Shown: positions 16,768 through 25,970, counted from the stretch's first letter. The stretch is DNA of 64,000 bases from Bosea sp. F3-2 (GCF_008253865.1 NZ_CP042331.1:6041501-6105500); one strand, 5' to 3'. Numbers and translations are program-made. Notes: generated from the sequence alone by a model not told the origin.

Positions 16768-18933
16768 ATGAGCGACGCCAAAGACACCGCCCTCTCCGAA
16801 ACGTCGATTGCCGAGCTGACGCCGCGCAAGGCGAAGGCCGAGCACAAGCAGCTCGCCGCGCAGGTGCAGGCGGCGAACGACGCCTATTTCCAGGAAGACC
16901 AGCCGATCATGGACGACGCGGCCTATGACGCGAAGCGTCGGCGACTGGTCGCGCTCGAGGAGGCCTTTCCCGAGCTGAAGGAGACCGGCGGCGTCAGCGG
17001 CAAGGTCGGCGCCAAGCCTTCCGGCAAGTTCGCCAAGATCCGGCATCGCGTGCCGATGCTATCGCTCGACAACGCCTTCTCGGACGAGGCCGTCGCCGAG
17101 TTCGTCGGCCGGGTCTACCGCTTCCTCGGCCGCAAGGAGGAGGACGGCATCGACTTCACCGCCGAGCCCAAGATCGACGGTCTGTCGCTTTCGCTGCGCT
17201 ACGAGAAGGGCGAGCTGGTCGCGGCGGCGACGCGCGGCGACGGCGAGGAGGGCGAGGACGTCACCGTCAACGCCCGCACCATCTCTGAAATCCCCGCGAC
17301 GCTGGCCGGGCCGGATGTTCCGGAGATCGCGGAGGTGCGGGGCGAGGTCTATCTCGGCCATGCCGATTTCGCAGGGATCAACGAACGCCAGCGCGAGAAG
17401 GGGCTGACCGAATTCGCCAATCCGCGCAACGCCGCGGCCGGCTCGCTGCGCCAGCTCGACGTAGGCGTCACCGCCTCCCGTCCCTTGCGCTTCTTCGCTT
17501 ATGCCTGGGGTGAGATGCCGGTGCTGCCGGCGCCGACGCAGATGGGCGTGGTCGAGACCTTCAGGCGCTGGGGCTTCCGCACCAACCCGCTGATGCGGCG
17601 CTGCGGGAGCGTGGAGGAGCTGATCGCCCAGTATCGGCTGATCGAGAGCCAGCGCGCCACGCTCGGCTACGATATCGATGGCGTGGTCTACAAGGTCGAT
17701 GATCTCGCGCTGCAGGCGCGGCTCGGCTTCGTCTCGCGGGCGCCGCGCTGGGCGATCGCCCATAAATTCCCGGCCGAGCTGGCGACGACCGTTCTGGAAG
17801 CCATCGACATCCAGGTCGGCCGCACGGGTGCGCTCTCGCCGGTGGCGCGGCTGAAGCCGGTGACGGTCGGCGGCGTCGTGGTGACCAATGCGACGCTGCA
17901 CAACGAGGATTATATCCGCGGCTTCGATTCCAAGGGGCTGCCGATCCGCGACGGCACCGACATCCGCATCGGCGACACGGTGACGGTGAAGCGCGCGGGC
18001 GACGTCATCCCGCGCGTCGAGGCGGTCGATCTGTCGAAACGGCCTGCGGATTCGAAGCCCTATGAATTCCCGACGCTCTGCCCGGCCTGCGGCAGCCATG
18101 CGACGCGCGAGCTCAATCCGCGCACCGGCAAGGAGGATGCAGTGCGCCGCTGCACCGGCGGCCTGATCTGCCCGGCGCAATCGGTCGAGCGGCTGAAGCA
18201 TTTCGTCTCGCGCGATGCCATGGACATCGACGGCCTCGGCGACAAGCAGATCGAGTTCTTCCACAGCGATCCCGAGTTGCCCGTGAAGGAGCCGGCGGAC
18301 ATCTTCACGCTGGCCCAGCGCGATGCGGCCAATCTCAAGAAGCTCAAGGACAAGGAGGGCTTCGGTGCCGTCAGCGCGAAGAAGCTGTTCGACGCGATCG
18401 AGGATCGGCGCCGGCCGCCGCTCAACCGCTTCATCTTCGGGCTCGGCATCCGCCATATCGGCGAGACGACCGCACGGCTTCTGGCGCGCCACTACGGCTC
18501 GTTCGAGGCGCTGCGGGCGGCGGGCATCGCTGCCGCCGACGAGACCTCGCCCGAGCGGCAGGAACTCGATGCCATCGACAGCGTCGGACCGACCGTGGTC
18601 GAGGCGCTGATCGAGTTCTTCGGCGAGCCGCATAACGAACAGTTGCTCGACCGGCTGCTGGTCGAGGTTGCGCCCCAGCCGCTGGAGGCGGTGGCCTCGG
18701 CCAGCCCCGTCGCCGGCAAGATCGTTGTGTTCACCGGCGCGCTGGAGCGGATGACCCGTGACGAGGCCAAGGCGATGGCCGAGCGGCTTGGTGCCAAGGT
18801 CGCGGGCTCGGTCTCGTCGAAGACGGACCTGCTCGTCGCCGGGCCGGGCGCCGGCTCCAAGCTCAAGGATGCCGCCAAGCACGGCGTCGAGGTGATCGAC
18901 GAGGCCGGCTGGTTCGATCTGGTGGGTGGGTAA
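16768..18933 (+). CDS. ligA: NAD-dependent DNA ligase
   Basis: The essential replicative ligase, 721 residues, slightly longer than the usual 670. In order: Ia domain (NDAYFQEDQPIMDDAAYDA), adenylation domain with the nucleotidyl lysine in AEPKIDGLSLSLRY near residue 133, OB fold (VGRTGALSPVARLKPVTVGG), four-cysteine zinc site (CPAC near 434, later C-x-C pair around RRCTGGLICPAQ), helix-hairpin-helix repeats (FGLGIRHIGETTARLLA), and a C-terminal BRCT domain (VVFTGALERMTRDEAKAMAE). A second, ATP-dependent ligase is encoded at 50388-51431. Confidence 0.97.
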   Translation: MSDAKDTALSETSIAELTPRKAKAEHKQLAAQVQAANDAYFQEDQPIMDDAAYDAKRRRLVALEEAFPELKETGGVSGKVGAKPSGKFAKIRHRVPMLSLDNAFSDEAVAEFVGRVYRFLGRKEEDGIDFTAEPKIDGLSLSLRYEKGELVAAATRGDGEEGEDVTVNARTISEIPATLAGPDVPEIAEVRGEVYLGHADFAGINERQREKGLTEFANPRNAAAGSLRQLDVGVTASRPLRFFAYAWGEMPVLPAPTQMGVVETFRRWGFRTNPLMRRCGSVEELIAQYRLIESQRATLGYDIDGVVYKVDDLALQARLGFVSRAPRWAIAHKFPAELATTVLEAIDIQVGRTGALSPVARLKPVTVGGVVVTNATLHNEDYIRGFDSKGLPIRDGTDIRIGDTVTVKRAGDVIPRVEAVDLSKRPADSKPYEFPTLCPACGSHATRELNPRTGKEDAVRRCTGGLICPAQSVERLKHFVSRDAMDIDGLGDKQIEFFHSDPELPVKEPADIFTLAQRDAANLKKLKDKEGFGAVSAKKLFDAIEDRRRPPLNRFIFGLGIRHIGETTARLLARHYGSFEALRAAGIAAADETSPERQELDAIDSVGPTVVEALIEFFGEPHNEQLLDRLLVEVAPQPLEAVASASPVAGKIVVFTGALERMTRDEAKAMAERLGAKVAGSVSSKTDLLVAGPGAGSKLKDAAKHGVEVIDEAGWFDLVGG

Positions 18934-18940
18934 ACTGGCT

Positions 18941-19038
18941 CGTCATTCTCGGGCGGAGCAAAGCGCAGACCCGAGAATCTCGTCCCGGATAGGGCGCCTT
19001 CTCGTCCTGAGATGGTCGGGTCAAGCCCGACCATGACG
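18941..19038. repeat. Palindromic intergenic repeat, family A
   Basis: The element runs from CGTCATTCTCGGGC to CCCGACCATGACG and contains two smaller inverted repeats (CTCGGG/CCCGAG and GGTCGGG/CCCGACC). It fills the gap between ligA and the convergent AraC gene and may serve as a bidirectional terminator-like structure. Confidence 0.6.
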
Positions 19039-19053
19039 CGAGAGTGTCGCCAG

Positions 19054-20028
19054 CTACTCCGCTGCCGCCACCGATGGTGTGAACATCGCGGCCGGCGGCG
19101 CCTCGCCCGCCGCCCGTACCTGGCTCGGAGCCAAACCGGTGATGCGCTTGAAGGCGCGGCTGAACGAGGCCTCGGACTCGTAGCCGAGGCGCTGGGCGAC
19201 CACTGCGATCCGCAGCTTGTCGCGTGCCAGCCATTGCCGGGCCTGATGCATCCGGACCTGCGCGACATAGCGCGCCGGGGTTTCCCCGACGACCTCGGCG
19301 AAACGCTCGGCGAAGCCGGAGCGCGAGGCGCCCATCAGCTCCGCGAGGCTTTCGACCGTCCAGTCGGTCTCGGGATGGGCGTGGATCGCCGCCAGCACAC
19401 GGCCGATCGTCGGGCAGCGCGCCGCCGCGACCCAACCCTTGGCGGTGCCGCAGCCGAACTCGACCCAACTCCGGATGATCGTGGCGGCGACGACATCGGC
19501 GAGGCGGGCGAGAATTCCGCCGGCACCGACCCGGTCCATCGCAACCTCCCGGCCCATCGCCTCAAGCAGATGCGGAAGGCCGGGCTCATTGGCGGTGAAA
19601 TCATAGATCTGCATCACATCCGGCATCAGCCGCAGCAGCGGGTGGTCGAGATCGACATTGAAGGTCATGCGCCCGGTGAAGAGGAGCATATGCTCACCCG
19701 TGCCGCCGCCCTCGACGTCGAAGACATTGCCATAGGCCTCGCGCACCCGACAATTGCAGGGCGGAGACGCGACGACTTCCGGCGAACTCGCCAGCACATG
19801 GCCGCCGCCGCGCGGCAGCAGCACGGCGTCGCCGTCGCTGAGCCCCAGCCATTCGCCAGCAGGCGTCTTCAGCCAGCAGCCGCCGCGCGAGATGAAATGG
19901 AAGCAGGCCTCGCGGCTCTGCGGGAAAGCGACGCCCCAGGGGGCGGCCATCTGACAGCGGCTGTAGTCGACGCCGTCGAGTCTCAGGCCCCGGAGCATCT
20001 CGGTCAGGTGATCGGCGGAAGCGGTCAT
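19054..20028 (-). CDS. AraC family transcriptional regulator with N-terminal cupin-type domain
   Basis: 324 residues. The N-terminal half is a cupin-like sensor (FHFISRGGCWLKTPAGEWLG, LSDGDAVLLPRGGGHVLA). The C-terminal half, from about residue 208, holds the two helix-turn-helix motifs of AraC proteins: WTVESLAELMGASRSGFAERF and IAVVAQRLGYESEASFSRAF, the second with the conserved RxGYxSxxxFxRxFK pattern. It is divergent from an MFS exporter across a 95-base gap containing a perfect 6-3-6 palindrome next to a TATATA box, so it probably controls the exporter. Ligand unknown. Confidence 0.92.
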   Translation of the reverse strand: MTASADHLTEMLRGLRLDGVDYSRCQMAAPWGVAFPQSREACFHFISRGGCWLKTPAGEWLGLSDGDAVLLPRGGGHVLASSPEVVASPPCNCRVREAYGNVFDVEGGGTGEHMLLFTGRMTFNVDLDHPLLRLMPDVMQIYDFTANEPGLPHLLEAMGREVAMDRVGAGGILARLADVVAATIIRSWVEFGCGTAKGWVAAARCPTIGRVLAAIHAHPETDWTVESLAELMGASRSGFAERFAEVVGETPARYVAQVRMHQARQWLARDKLRIAVVAQRLGYESEASFSRAFKRITGLAPSQVRAAGEAPPAAMFTPSVAAAE

Positions 20029-20060
20029 CGCAAACCTGGACGAATGGTCATGAGATGCGG

Positions 20061-20084
20061 ATTATATAGCATGGAAACTCCATG
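20061..20084. promoter_or_regulatory. TATA-like box and palindrome between araC-type gene and MFS gene
   Basis: ATTATATAG at 20061-20069 is a plausible -10 region and is followed directly by CATGGA AAC TCCATG at 20070-20084, a perfect 6-base inverted repeat with a 3-base spacer. Location between a regulator and its presumed target suggests an operator; this is inference. Confidence 0.4.
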
Positions 20085-20123
20085 GGGCCACGCCCATCTT
20101 CCGGCGACCTCATGGAGACCCCC

Positions 20124-21368
20124 ATGTCAGATTCCCTTTCTGCCACTGCACTCGAATTTGACGACACAGCCGAGGAGGCCCGCGAAAAGCCGGCCTGGGC
20201 CGCCGTCGTCTCATTGACTTTCGGCGTCTTCGGCCTCGTCACGGCCGAATTCCTGCCCGCCAGCCTCCTGACCCCGATGGCCGCCGATGTCGGCGTTTCG
20301 GTCGGGGCGGCCGGGCAGGCCGTGACCGCCACCGCGGTCGTCGGTGCCATTGCCGGCCTCGCCGCCGCCATCGTAACGCGCGGCATCGACCGGCGCATCG
20401 TCATCTGGTCGCTGACCGGCTTGCTGATCCTGTCCAGCGCGCTCGCTGCGGTTGCCACCAATCTCACGACATTGCTTTTCGCCCGCGTCCTGCTCGGCAT
20501 CGGGCTCGGCGCTTTCTGGTCGATGGTCGCGGCGACCGCGATGCGGTTGGTGCCGCCGAGCGCCATGCCCAAGGCGATGTCCTTGATCTTCACCGGCGTC
20601 TCGGTCGCCACGGTGAGCGCCGCGCCGATCGGCGCCTATGTCGGCAACCTCATGGGCTGGCGTGTCGTGTTCTGGCTTTCGGCTCTGATCGGTGTGGCGA
20701 CGCTCGTCATCCAGATGGCCGTGCTGCCGCGGTTGCCGGCGCGCGGTTCCCCCGATATCCGCACGCTCTTCCGCCTGCTCGGCCGACCGAGCATCGCGCT
20801 CGTCCTGGCCGGCATCGTCGTGGTGATCTCCGGGCATTTCGCCGGCTTCACCTATGTGCGCCCGTTTCTGGAGCAGATCCCGCAGCTCTCGGTCGAGGCG
20901 ATCTCGCTCGTCCTGCTGGCCTATGGCGTCGGCGGCTTCTTCGGCAATTTCCTCGGCGGTGCGATCACGGCGCGCAGCGCCAAGGCCTCGGTGATCTTCG
21001 GCGCCTTCGCGATTGCATTGATGGGGGGGAGCCTGCTGCTCGTCGGCGCTTCGCCGATCGCCTCGGCCGTTGCGGTCGGACTCTGGGGCTTCGCCTTCGG
21101 TGCGCTGCCGGTCGGCTTCCAGACCTGGCTGGTGCGCGTCGCGCCGGAGGAGGAAGCTGAATCGGCCGGCGGCCTGCTCGTCGCGGCGTTCCAGGTCGCG
21201 ATTGCGAGCGGTGCCATCTTCGGCGGGCTCTTGGTCGATGGCTTCGGCACGCTGGGCGTGATCGCCTATGCCACTGTCGCGACGCTGGTCGGCGGCCTCG
21301 GCGTGCTGCTGCTCGGCGCGAAGAGCCCCGAGCGGGTCGGCGCGGGTGGCGCTGCCCACGCCGTCTGA
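20124..21368 (+). CDS. MFS transporter (drug/sugar efflux type)
   Basis: 414 residues from the ATG at 20124, selected because GGAG lies six bases upstream; two earlier in-frame ATGs lack an RBS. Twelve hydrophobic segments are visible, beginning AAVVSLTFGVFGLVTAEFLP, a start typical of the DHA1 group (E-F-L-P in helix 1). The motif-A-like region is TRGIDRRIVIW, and helix 5 includes the motif-C-like GVSVATVSAAPIGAYVG. This family exports drugs, arabinose-like sugars or purine analogues; substrate is not predictable. Divergent from the AraC regulator. Confidence 0.92.
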   Translation: MSDSLSATALEFDDTAEEAREKPAWAAVVSLTFGVFGLVTAEFLPASLLTPMAADVGVSVGAAGQAVTATAVVGAIAGLAAAIVTRGIDRRIVIWSLTGLLILSSALAAVATNLTTLLFARVLLGIGLGAFWSMVAATAMRLVPPSAMPKAMSLIFTGVSVATVSAAPIGAYVGNLMGWRVVFWLSALIGVATLVIQMAVLPRLPARGSPDIRTLFRLLGRPSIALVLAGIVVVISGHFAGFTYVRPFLEQIPQLSVEAISLVLLAYGVGGFFGNFLGGAITARSAKASVIFGAFAIALMGGSLLLVGASPIASAVAVGLWGFAFGALPVGFQTWLVRVAPEEEAESAGGLLVAAFQVAIASGAIFGGLLVDGFGTLGVIAYATVATLVGGLGVLLLGAKSPERVGAGGAAHAV

Positions 21369-21462
21369 GGCGCGCGACAGCGACGAAACCGATCGGGCGC
21401 GTGATGCGCCCGATCACTTTTCTTCAAGACAAGGGCAGTGCGATCGGCTGTATCCTGCCGGC

Positions 21463-22326
21463 ATGGATTTGATCAGCCAAGGCGAAGCGCTCGCGCAGAC
21501 GCCCCTCCTGCCGGGGGAGCACGCGCGCATCTTCACGGCGGCCCGCTTCGACGGACTTGAGTTCCTGTCGGCGCGCTTCTCCACCCATGCCTATGCCCCG
21601 CATGTCCACGAGACCTTTGCGATCGGTACGATCGAGGCGGGTTGCGAGGTCTGGCATGCGCGCGGCCGGCGCATGTACGCCTCGGCCGGCGATGTCGTCT
21701 TCAACCACCCCTTCGATGTCCATGACGGCCTGCCTTACGACGGTGGGTATCGCTATCGGATGAGCTATCCGACGATCGAGCTGATGCGCGAGATCGCCGC
21801 CTCACTCGCGGGGCGTGAGGATGTCGGGACGCCGTTCTTCCACGAACCGATGGTGCACGACCCCGAAGGAGCCGCGATCTTCGCCGCCGCGCACCGGTTG
21901 CTCGATGATGGCCGGGATATGCTGGCCGGGGAGGAAGGGCTACTGCGCGCCTATGCCTATTGCGTGGCGAAGCATGCCGATCTGTCGGTGCGCGAGATCG
22001 GCCGCGAGCAGGGGCCGGTCGCCTTCGCCAAGACGATGCTGGAAGCGCGCTATGACGAAGACCTCTCGTTGGCCGAGATCGCGCGCGGCTGCGGTTTGCC
22101 GCGCCATCATCTGATCCGGGCCTTCCGCCGTGAGACCGGGCTGACGCCGCATGCCTATCTGGTCGATATTCGCGTGCGGCGGGCACGGGAGCGCCTGCGC
22201 CGGGGCGAGGCGCCGGGCGCCGTCGCCGCCGCCACCGGCTTCTGCGATCAGGCCCATCTGACGCGCGCGTTCAAGGCGCGGCTCGGCGTCACGCCCGGCG
22301 CCTTCCGCGCCGCGCATACCGGCTGA
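21463..22326 (+). CDS. AraC family transcriptional regulator (AraC-type sensor domain)
   Basis: 287 residues from the ATG at 21463; the open frame extends back into the MFS gene but that extension is low-quality sequence. The N-terminal AraC-binding cupin shows FSTHAYAPHVHETFAIGTIE and SAGDVVFNHPFDVHDG, where the His-rich strands line the ligand pocket. The C-terminal DNA-binding domain has LSLAEIARGCGLPRHHLIRAF and AVAAATGFCDQAHLTRAFK, then the family ending LGVTPGAFR. It is 30 bases upstream of azlCD on the same strand, and AzlC exporters are often paired with such regulators, so it probably activates azlCD. Confidence 0.92.
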   Translation: MDLISQGEALAQTPLLPGEHARIFTAARFDGLEFLSARFSTHAYAPHVHETFAIGTIEAGCEVWHARGRRMYASAGDVVFNHPFDVHDGLPYDGGYRYRMSYPTIELMREIAASLAGREDVGTPFFHEPMVHDPEGAAIFAAAHRLLDDGRDMLAGEEGLLRAYAYCVAKHADLSVREIGREQGPVAFAKTMLEARYDEDLSLAEIARGCGLPRHHLIRAFRRETGLTPHAYLVDIRVRRARERLRRGEAPGAVAAATGFCDQAHLTRAFKARLGVTPGAFRAAHTG

Positions 22327-22356
22327 GCGGCACGCTTTCCGAAAGACGGACACGAC

Positions 22357-23070
22357 ATGTCATCCCTTCGCGACGATATCAGGCGCGGCCTGAACGACAT
22401 CTGGCCGGCAGCGGTGGCGGCGGCGCCGATCGGCCTGCTCTTCGGCGCGGTGGCCGCCAGCAAGGGGCTTTCCCCGCTGGAGGTGTTCCTGATGAGCGCC
22501 ATGGTCTTCGCCGGCGGCGCTCAGTTCGCGGCGGTGGAGCTCTGGGCGACGCCGGCTCCGGTCGCTGCGATCGTCTTCTCGACGCTGCTGATCAATGCCC
22601 GCCATGTGCTGATGGGGGCTTCGCTTGCGCCCAAGCTCGAAGGCTTCAGCCGCTGGCAGAAGTTTCCCGGCCTCTACTACATGGCCGACGAGAACTGGGC
22701 GTTGGCCGAGAAGCGAGCCCGCACGCATCGCCTGACCCCGGCCTACTGGTTCGCGATGGTCATCCCCTTCGTCACCGGCTGGCTCGTCAACTCGACGCTG
22801 GGCGCGACCATCGGCGCCGTTCTGGGCGATCCGAAGCGGCTCGGCGCCGATTTCGCCTTCACGGCATTGTTCATCGCGCTGGTCGCAGCCTTCTGGAAGG
22901 GGCGGGTGACGTTCTGGACGGTCGCGGCGGCCGGTATCGCCTCGGCCGTGACCTATCGCCTTGCCGGGCCGCCCTGGCATGTCGCGGCGGGGGCGATCTG
23001 CGGTTTGCTGGCGGCCTGGCTCGCGGCTGGTGCGGAGGAGCAGTCGGCGACGAAGGAGGCGCAGGCATGA
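22357..23070 (+). CDS. azlC: AzlC family branched-chain amino acid exporter, large subunit
   Basis: 237 residues, inner membrane. The AzlC signature region is clear: AAPIGLLFGAVAASKGLSPL near 24-43, MVFAGGAQFAAVELWA, then NARHVLMGASLAP and ADENWAL near 110. AzlC works with the small AzlD subunit, encoded next with a four-base ATGA overlap, to export branched-chain or related amino acids or analogues. The preceding AraC regulator is probably its controller. The exact amino acid is not determined. Confidence 0.93.
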   Translation: MSSLRDDIRRGLNDIWPAAVAAAPIGLLFGAVAASKGLSPLEVFLMSAMVFAGGAQFAAVELWATPAPVAAIVFSTLLINARHVLMGASLAPKLEGFSRWQKFPGLYYMADENWALAEKRARTHRLTPAYWFAMVIPFVTGWLVNSTLGATIGAVLGDPKRLGADFAFTALFIALVAAFWKGRVTFWTVAAAGIASAVTYRLAGPPWHVAAGAICGLLAAWLAAGAEEQSATKEAQA

Positions 23071-23366
23071 GCGTCGATCCGATCAACCTCCTCGCCTTCC
23101 TCGGCATGGCGATCGTGACCTATGCGACGCGCGTGGCCGGGCTCGCGCTCGCCGGGCGGCTCAACCTGTCGCCGCGGGCACAAGCTGCCTTCGACGCGAT
23201 CCCGCCCGCGGTGCTGGTCGCGGTGATCGCGCCGAGCGCGCTCGCCACCGGCTGGGCCGAGACGGCCGCCGCGGCGATCGCCGCACTGGCCGCGACGCGG
23301 CTGCCGCTGTTGGGCGTCGTGGCCGTGGGTGTCGTGGCCGTGGTGGCGTTCCGGATGGTGATGTGA
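23067..23366 (+). CDS. azlD: AzlD family branched-chain amino acid exporter, small subunit
   Basis: 99 residues, three to four hydrophobic segments, with the AzlD features MAIVTYATRVAGLALAGRL near residues 12-30 and DAIPPAVLVAVIAP near 46-59. Its ATG overlaps the azlC stop (ATGA), indicating translational coupling. It completes the AzlCD permease. A family B repeat follows immediately. Confidence 0.92.
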   Translation: MSVDPINLLAFLGMAIVTYATRVAGLALAGRLNLSPRAQAAFDAIPPAVLVAVIAPSALATGWAETAAAAIAALAATRLPLLGVVAVGVVAVVAFRMVM

Positions 23367-23372
23367 GTAGCG

Positions 23373-23531
23373 CCCTTCTCCCCTTGTGGGAGAAGGTGCC
23401 GGCAGGCGGATGAGGGGTCGCACAGCCGTTCATCGTTGGCGCACCTGTCCAGTACAACTCCGGATGCGTAGCGAGACCCCTCATCCGTCTCGGCTTCGCC
23501 GAGCCACCTTCTCCCGCAGGGGGAGAAGGGA
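23373..23531. repeat. Long palindromic intergenic repeat, family B
   Basis: Starts CCCTTCTCCCC and ends GGGGAGAAGGG, with nested arms GGAGAAGGTGCC/GCCACCTTCTCCC and GGATGAGGGGTC/GACCCCTCATCC. A related copy is at 36464-36622. It lies between the convergent azlD and aminopeptidase genes. Confidence 0.75.
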
Positions 23532-23537
23532 GGAGGT

Positions 23538-25400
23538 TCACAACGGCCGGCAGGCCTTCTCCAGCCAGCTCTTCGCCTCGCCCTCGACCAGCGGAGACAA
23601 CTTCTCCCAGACCTTCGCGTGATAGGCGTCGATCCAGGCGATCTCGCCGGCATCGAGCAGCGCGGTGTCGATCAGGGCTCGCTCATAGGGGCACCAGGTG
23701 ATGGTCTCGAAGCCGTAGATCGTGCGCTCGGCGCCGGGGATCAGGCGCTCCTCGACGACGATCAGGTTCTCGATGCGGATGCCGTACTCGCCCTGCTTGT
23801 AGTAGCCGGGTTCGTTGGAGAGGATCATGCCCGGCTCCAGCGGCGTGGTGCCGAGCTTGGAGAGGCGCTGCGGCCCCTCATGGACCGAGAGATAGCTGCC
23901 GACGCCGTGGCCGGTGCCATGGTCGAAGTCGAAGCCGCCCTGCCAGAGCGGCAGCCGGGCGAAGGCGTCGAGCTGTGCGCCCGAGGTGCCCTTGACGAAG
24001 ACCAGCCGCGAGATCGCGACATGGCCCTGGAGCACGCGGGTATAGCGGTCGCGCATCTCGGCCGTGGGCTCGCCGATGACGATGGTGCGGGTGATATCGG
24101 TGGTGCCGTCCTCATACTGGCCGCCTGAATCGACCAGGAAGATGCCTGGCTCCAGCCGGCGGTTGGTCGCCTCGCTGACGCGGTAATGCGGCAGGGCGGC
24201 GTTGGGGCCGGCGCCGGCGATGGTCGTGAAGGAAACGTCCTTGAGCAGACCGGTCCTCAGCCGCTCGGCCTCGAGCGCCGCGACGGCGTCGATCTCGGTG
24301 AGATTGCCTTTCGGCGCCTCGCGCGCGAGCCAGGAGAGGTAGTTCGTCATCGCCGCACCGTCGCGCAGATGGGCGGTGCGGGTGCCCTTGAGCTCGGCTG
24401 CGTTCTTGCGCGCCTTCATCAATGCGATCGGGTCGCTGCCGGCATCGGGCGTGCCGCCGGCCTGGGCGATCAGCGTCGCCAGCGCCGAGGCGGCAGTGGT
24501 CGCATCGAGGCGGACCTTGGCCTTGGCCGCGCCCAGCTTCCTGAGCTGCTCTTCGAGCGCCGCGGGTGCCGCGATCTCGCCGACCGCGCCGATGGCGTCG
24601 CCGGCCTCGTTGGTGATCTTCTCGGGCGCGAGGAACACGGTCGGGCGGCCTTCGCGCGGGACGACGGCATAGCCGAGCGGCAGCGGCGTGTGCTCGACAT
24701 CGCCGCCGCGGATGTTGAAGACCCAGGCCAGCGCATGCGGATCGGAAACGACGAGCGCATCGACCTTCGCCTCGGCAAGCGCCTTGCGGATGCGGTCAAG
24801 CTTCGAGGCGGAGTCCTCGCCGGCATAGTCGGCCGGATGGGGCTTGACCGGAGCGCTGGGCGCGGCCGGGCGGTCCGCCCAGAGCGTGTCGATCGGATTG
24901 GCAGCGAGGGCGACAAGGCTGCCGCCGGCCGCAGCGGCCGCCTTCTCCAGCTTGGCGACGCCGTCGACAGTGTGCAGCCAGGGATCGTAGCCGAGCTTGC
25001 CGCCGGCCGGCAGGTTCTGCTCGATCCAGCGCTCCAGCGGCGTCTCCTCCATGCGGACGGGGGTGACCACCGCCGTGTCGGTCTGCGCGGCCGACTGGAT
25101 AGTGTAGCGGCCATCGACGATCAGCGCCGCCTTGTCGGCCAGGACGATGGCATTGCCGGCCGAGCCGGTGAAGCCGGTCAGCCAGGCGAGGCGGGCCATA
25201 TGGGCCGGGACGTATTCGCCCTGATGCTCGTCGGCGCGCGGGATGATGAAGCCGTCGAGGCCCTGTGCCGCGAGCGCCATGCGCAGCGCGGAGACGCGGC
25301 CGGCGACCAGCCTGGGGTCGCTGGGCTCGGAGAAGGACTGGAAGCGGCAGGTCGGCAAGGTCGATTCGGTCATGGCGAGGTCCGGCATAATGTGAGCCAT
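23538..25400 (-). CDS. pepP: Xaa-Pro aminopeptidase (M24 family, aminopeptidase P)
   Basis: 620 residues from the ATG at 25400 (GGAG upstream); the open frame continues 30 codons further and a later ATG at 25373 is also possible. This is the long, three-domain type: two creatinase-like N-terminal domains (RADEHQGEYVPAHMARLAWL and FIIPRADEH) and the M24 catalytic pita-bread domain. Metal ligands are visible in DSGGQYEDGTTDITRTI, HGTGHGVGSYLSVHEGP, NEPGYYKQGEYGIRIENL. It removes N-terminal residues before proline in the cytoplasm. Divergent from the small gene at 25672. Confidence 0.93.
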   Translation of the reverse strand: MAHIMPDLAMTESTLPTCRFQSFSEPSDPRLVAGRVSALRMALAAQGLDGFIIPRADEHQGEYVPAHMARLAWLTGFTGSAGNAIVLADKAALIVDGRYTIQSAAQTDTAVVTPVRMEETPLERWIEQNLPAGGKLGYDPWLHTVDGVAKLEKAAAAAGGSLVALAANPIDTLWADRPAAPSAPVKPHPADYAGEDSASKLDRIRKALAEAKVDALVVSDPHALAWVFNIRGGDVEHTPLPLGYAVVPREGRPTVFLAPEKITNEAGDAIGAVGEIAAPAALEEQLRKLGAAKAKVRLDATTAASALATLIAQAGGTPDAGSDPIALMKARKNAAELKGTRTAHLRDGAAMTNYLSWLAREAPKGNLTEIDAVAALEAERLRTGLLKDVSFTTIAGAGPNAALPHYRVSEATNRRLEPGIFLVDSGGQYEDGTTDITRTIVIGEPTAEMRDRYTRVLQGHVAISRLVFVKGTSGAQLDAFARLPLWQGGFDFDHGTGHGVGSYLSVHEGPQRLSKLGTTPLEPGMILSNEPGYYKQGEYGIRIENLIVVEERLIPGAERTIYGFETITWCPYERALIDTALLDAGEIAWIDAYHAKVWEKLSPLVEGEAKSWLEKACRPL

Positions 25401-25554
25401 CGTCGCGCTCCACCGGCGAAAGCGCCAGCGCAAATGCATCGCGGCGGCGATGCCTGTTCCGTGGGATCGCGGTGCCTCACAGCTCCGCATTGTGCCGTTT
25501 CGTTATGCAATCGACGCAAATATTAACGGATCTGGGCAGATTGCATGCGTTTTG

Positions 25555-25573
25555 CGCATATCTTGCATATGCG
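25555..25573. promoter_or_regulatory. Palindrome in AT-rich promoter region upstream of small gene
   Basis: CGCATAT (25555-25561) and ATATGCG (25567-25573) are perfect inverted arms with a five-base spacer. The surrounding 25500-25670 is unusually AT-rich for this window, and related CGCATA/TGCGAA words recur nearby. It may be an operator for the divergent pepP or the small gene; no factor can be named. Confidence 0.35.
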
Positions 25574-25671
25574 AACACATCTTCTCGCAATTGCGAAATG
25601 ATCCCACTTTAGTCGCATAAGAGAACGAGGAAGCGACCGGGACTGTCCTTCGTTTTTTCGGAGATAGACCC

Positions 25672-25917
25672 ATGACCTATGTGTTGAACAATGCCGACGT
25701 GCTGCCCCTAGCAGTGGTGGCCGAAGTCAAGGCCCGCAAGGCCGACAAGCCGAGCCTGATGCAACGCCTTTATGCCGCGCTGATCGAGAGCCGCAAGCGC
25801 TCCGCTGCGCGCGAACTGCGCGCCCGCAACCTCCTCGTCAACGAGGCTGAGATCGTCCTGGGCGGCTATCCGTCCGCGACGCTGTCGAACGACGTCTCGC
25901 TGCCTTTCAACCGCTGA
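25672..25917 (+). CDS. Small hypothetical protein (81 residues)
   Basis: A basic, helical protein starting MTYVLNNADVLPLAVVAEVK, with a central cluster LYAALIESRKRSAARELRAR that loosely resembles the arginine-rich helix of DUF1127 proteins, though the DUF1127 core is not present. The tail is SATLSNDVSLPFNR. It has its own AT-rich upstream region with a palindrome, and a second tiny gene starts 53 bases downstream. I do not recognise a family. Codon use is normal for the genome and the ORF fills the region well, so I consider it real. Confidence 0.65.
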   Translation: MTYVLNNADVLPLAVVAEVKARKADKPSLMQRLYAALIESRKRSAARELRARNLLVNEAEIVLGGYPSATLSNDVSLPFNR

Positions 25918-25970
25918 ATTTCCGGCCGCTGCGGCTTGCCCGCGCGCCGACAACGCAAAGGACCAGAACC

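Noticed and set aside
25672..25917. DUF1127 assignment for the 81-residue protein
   Set aside because: Only the Arg-rich helix is loosely alike; the defining core of DUF1127 is absent.
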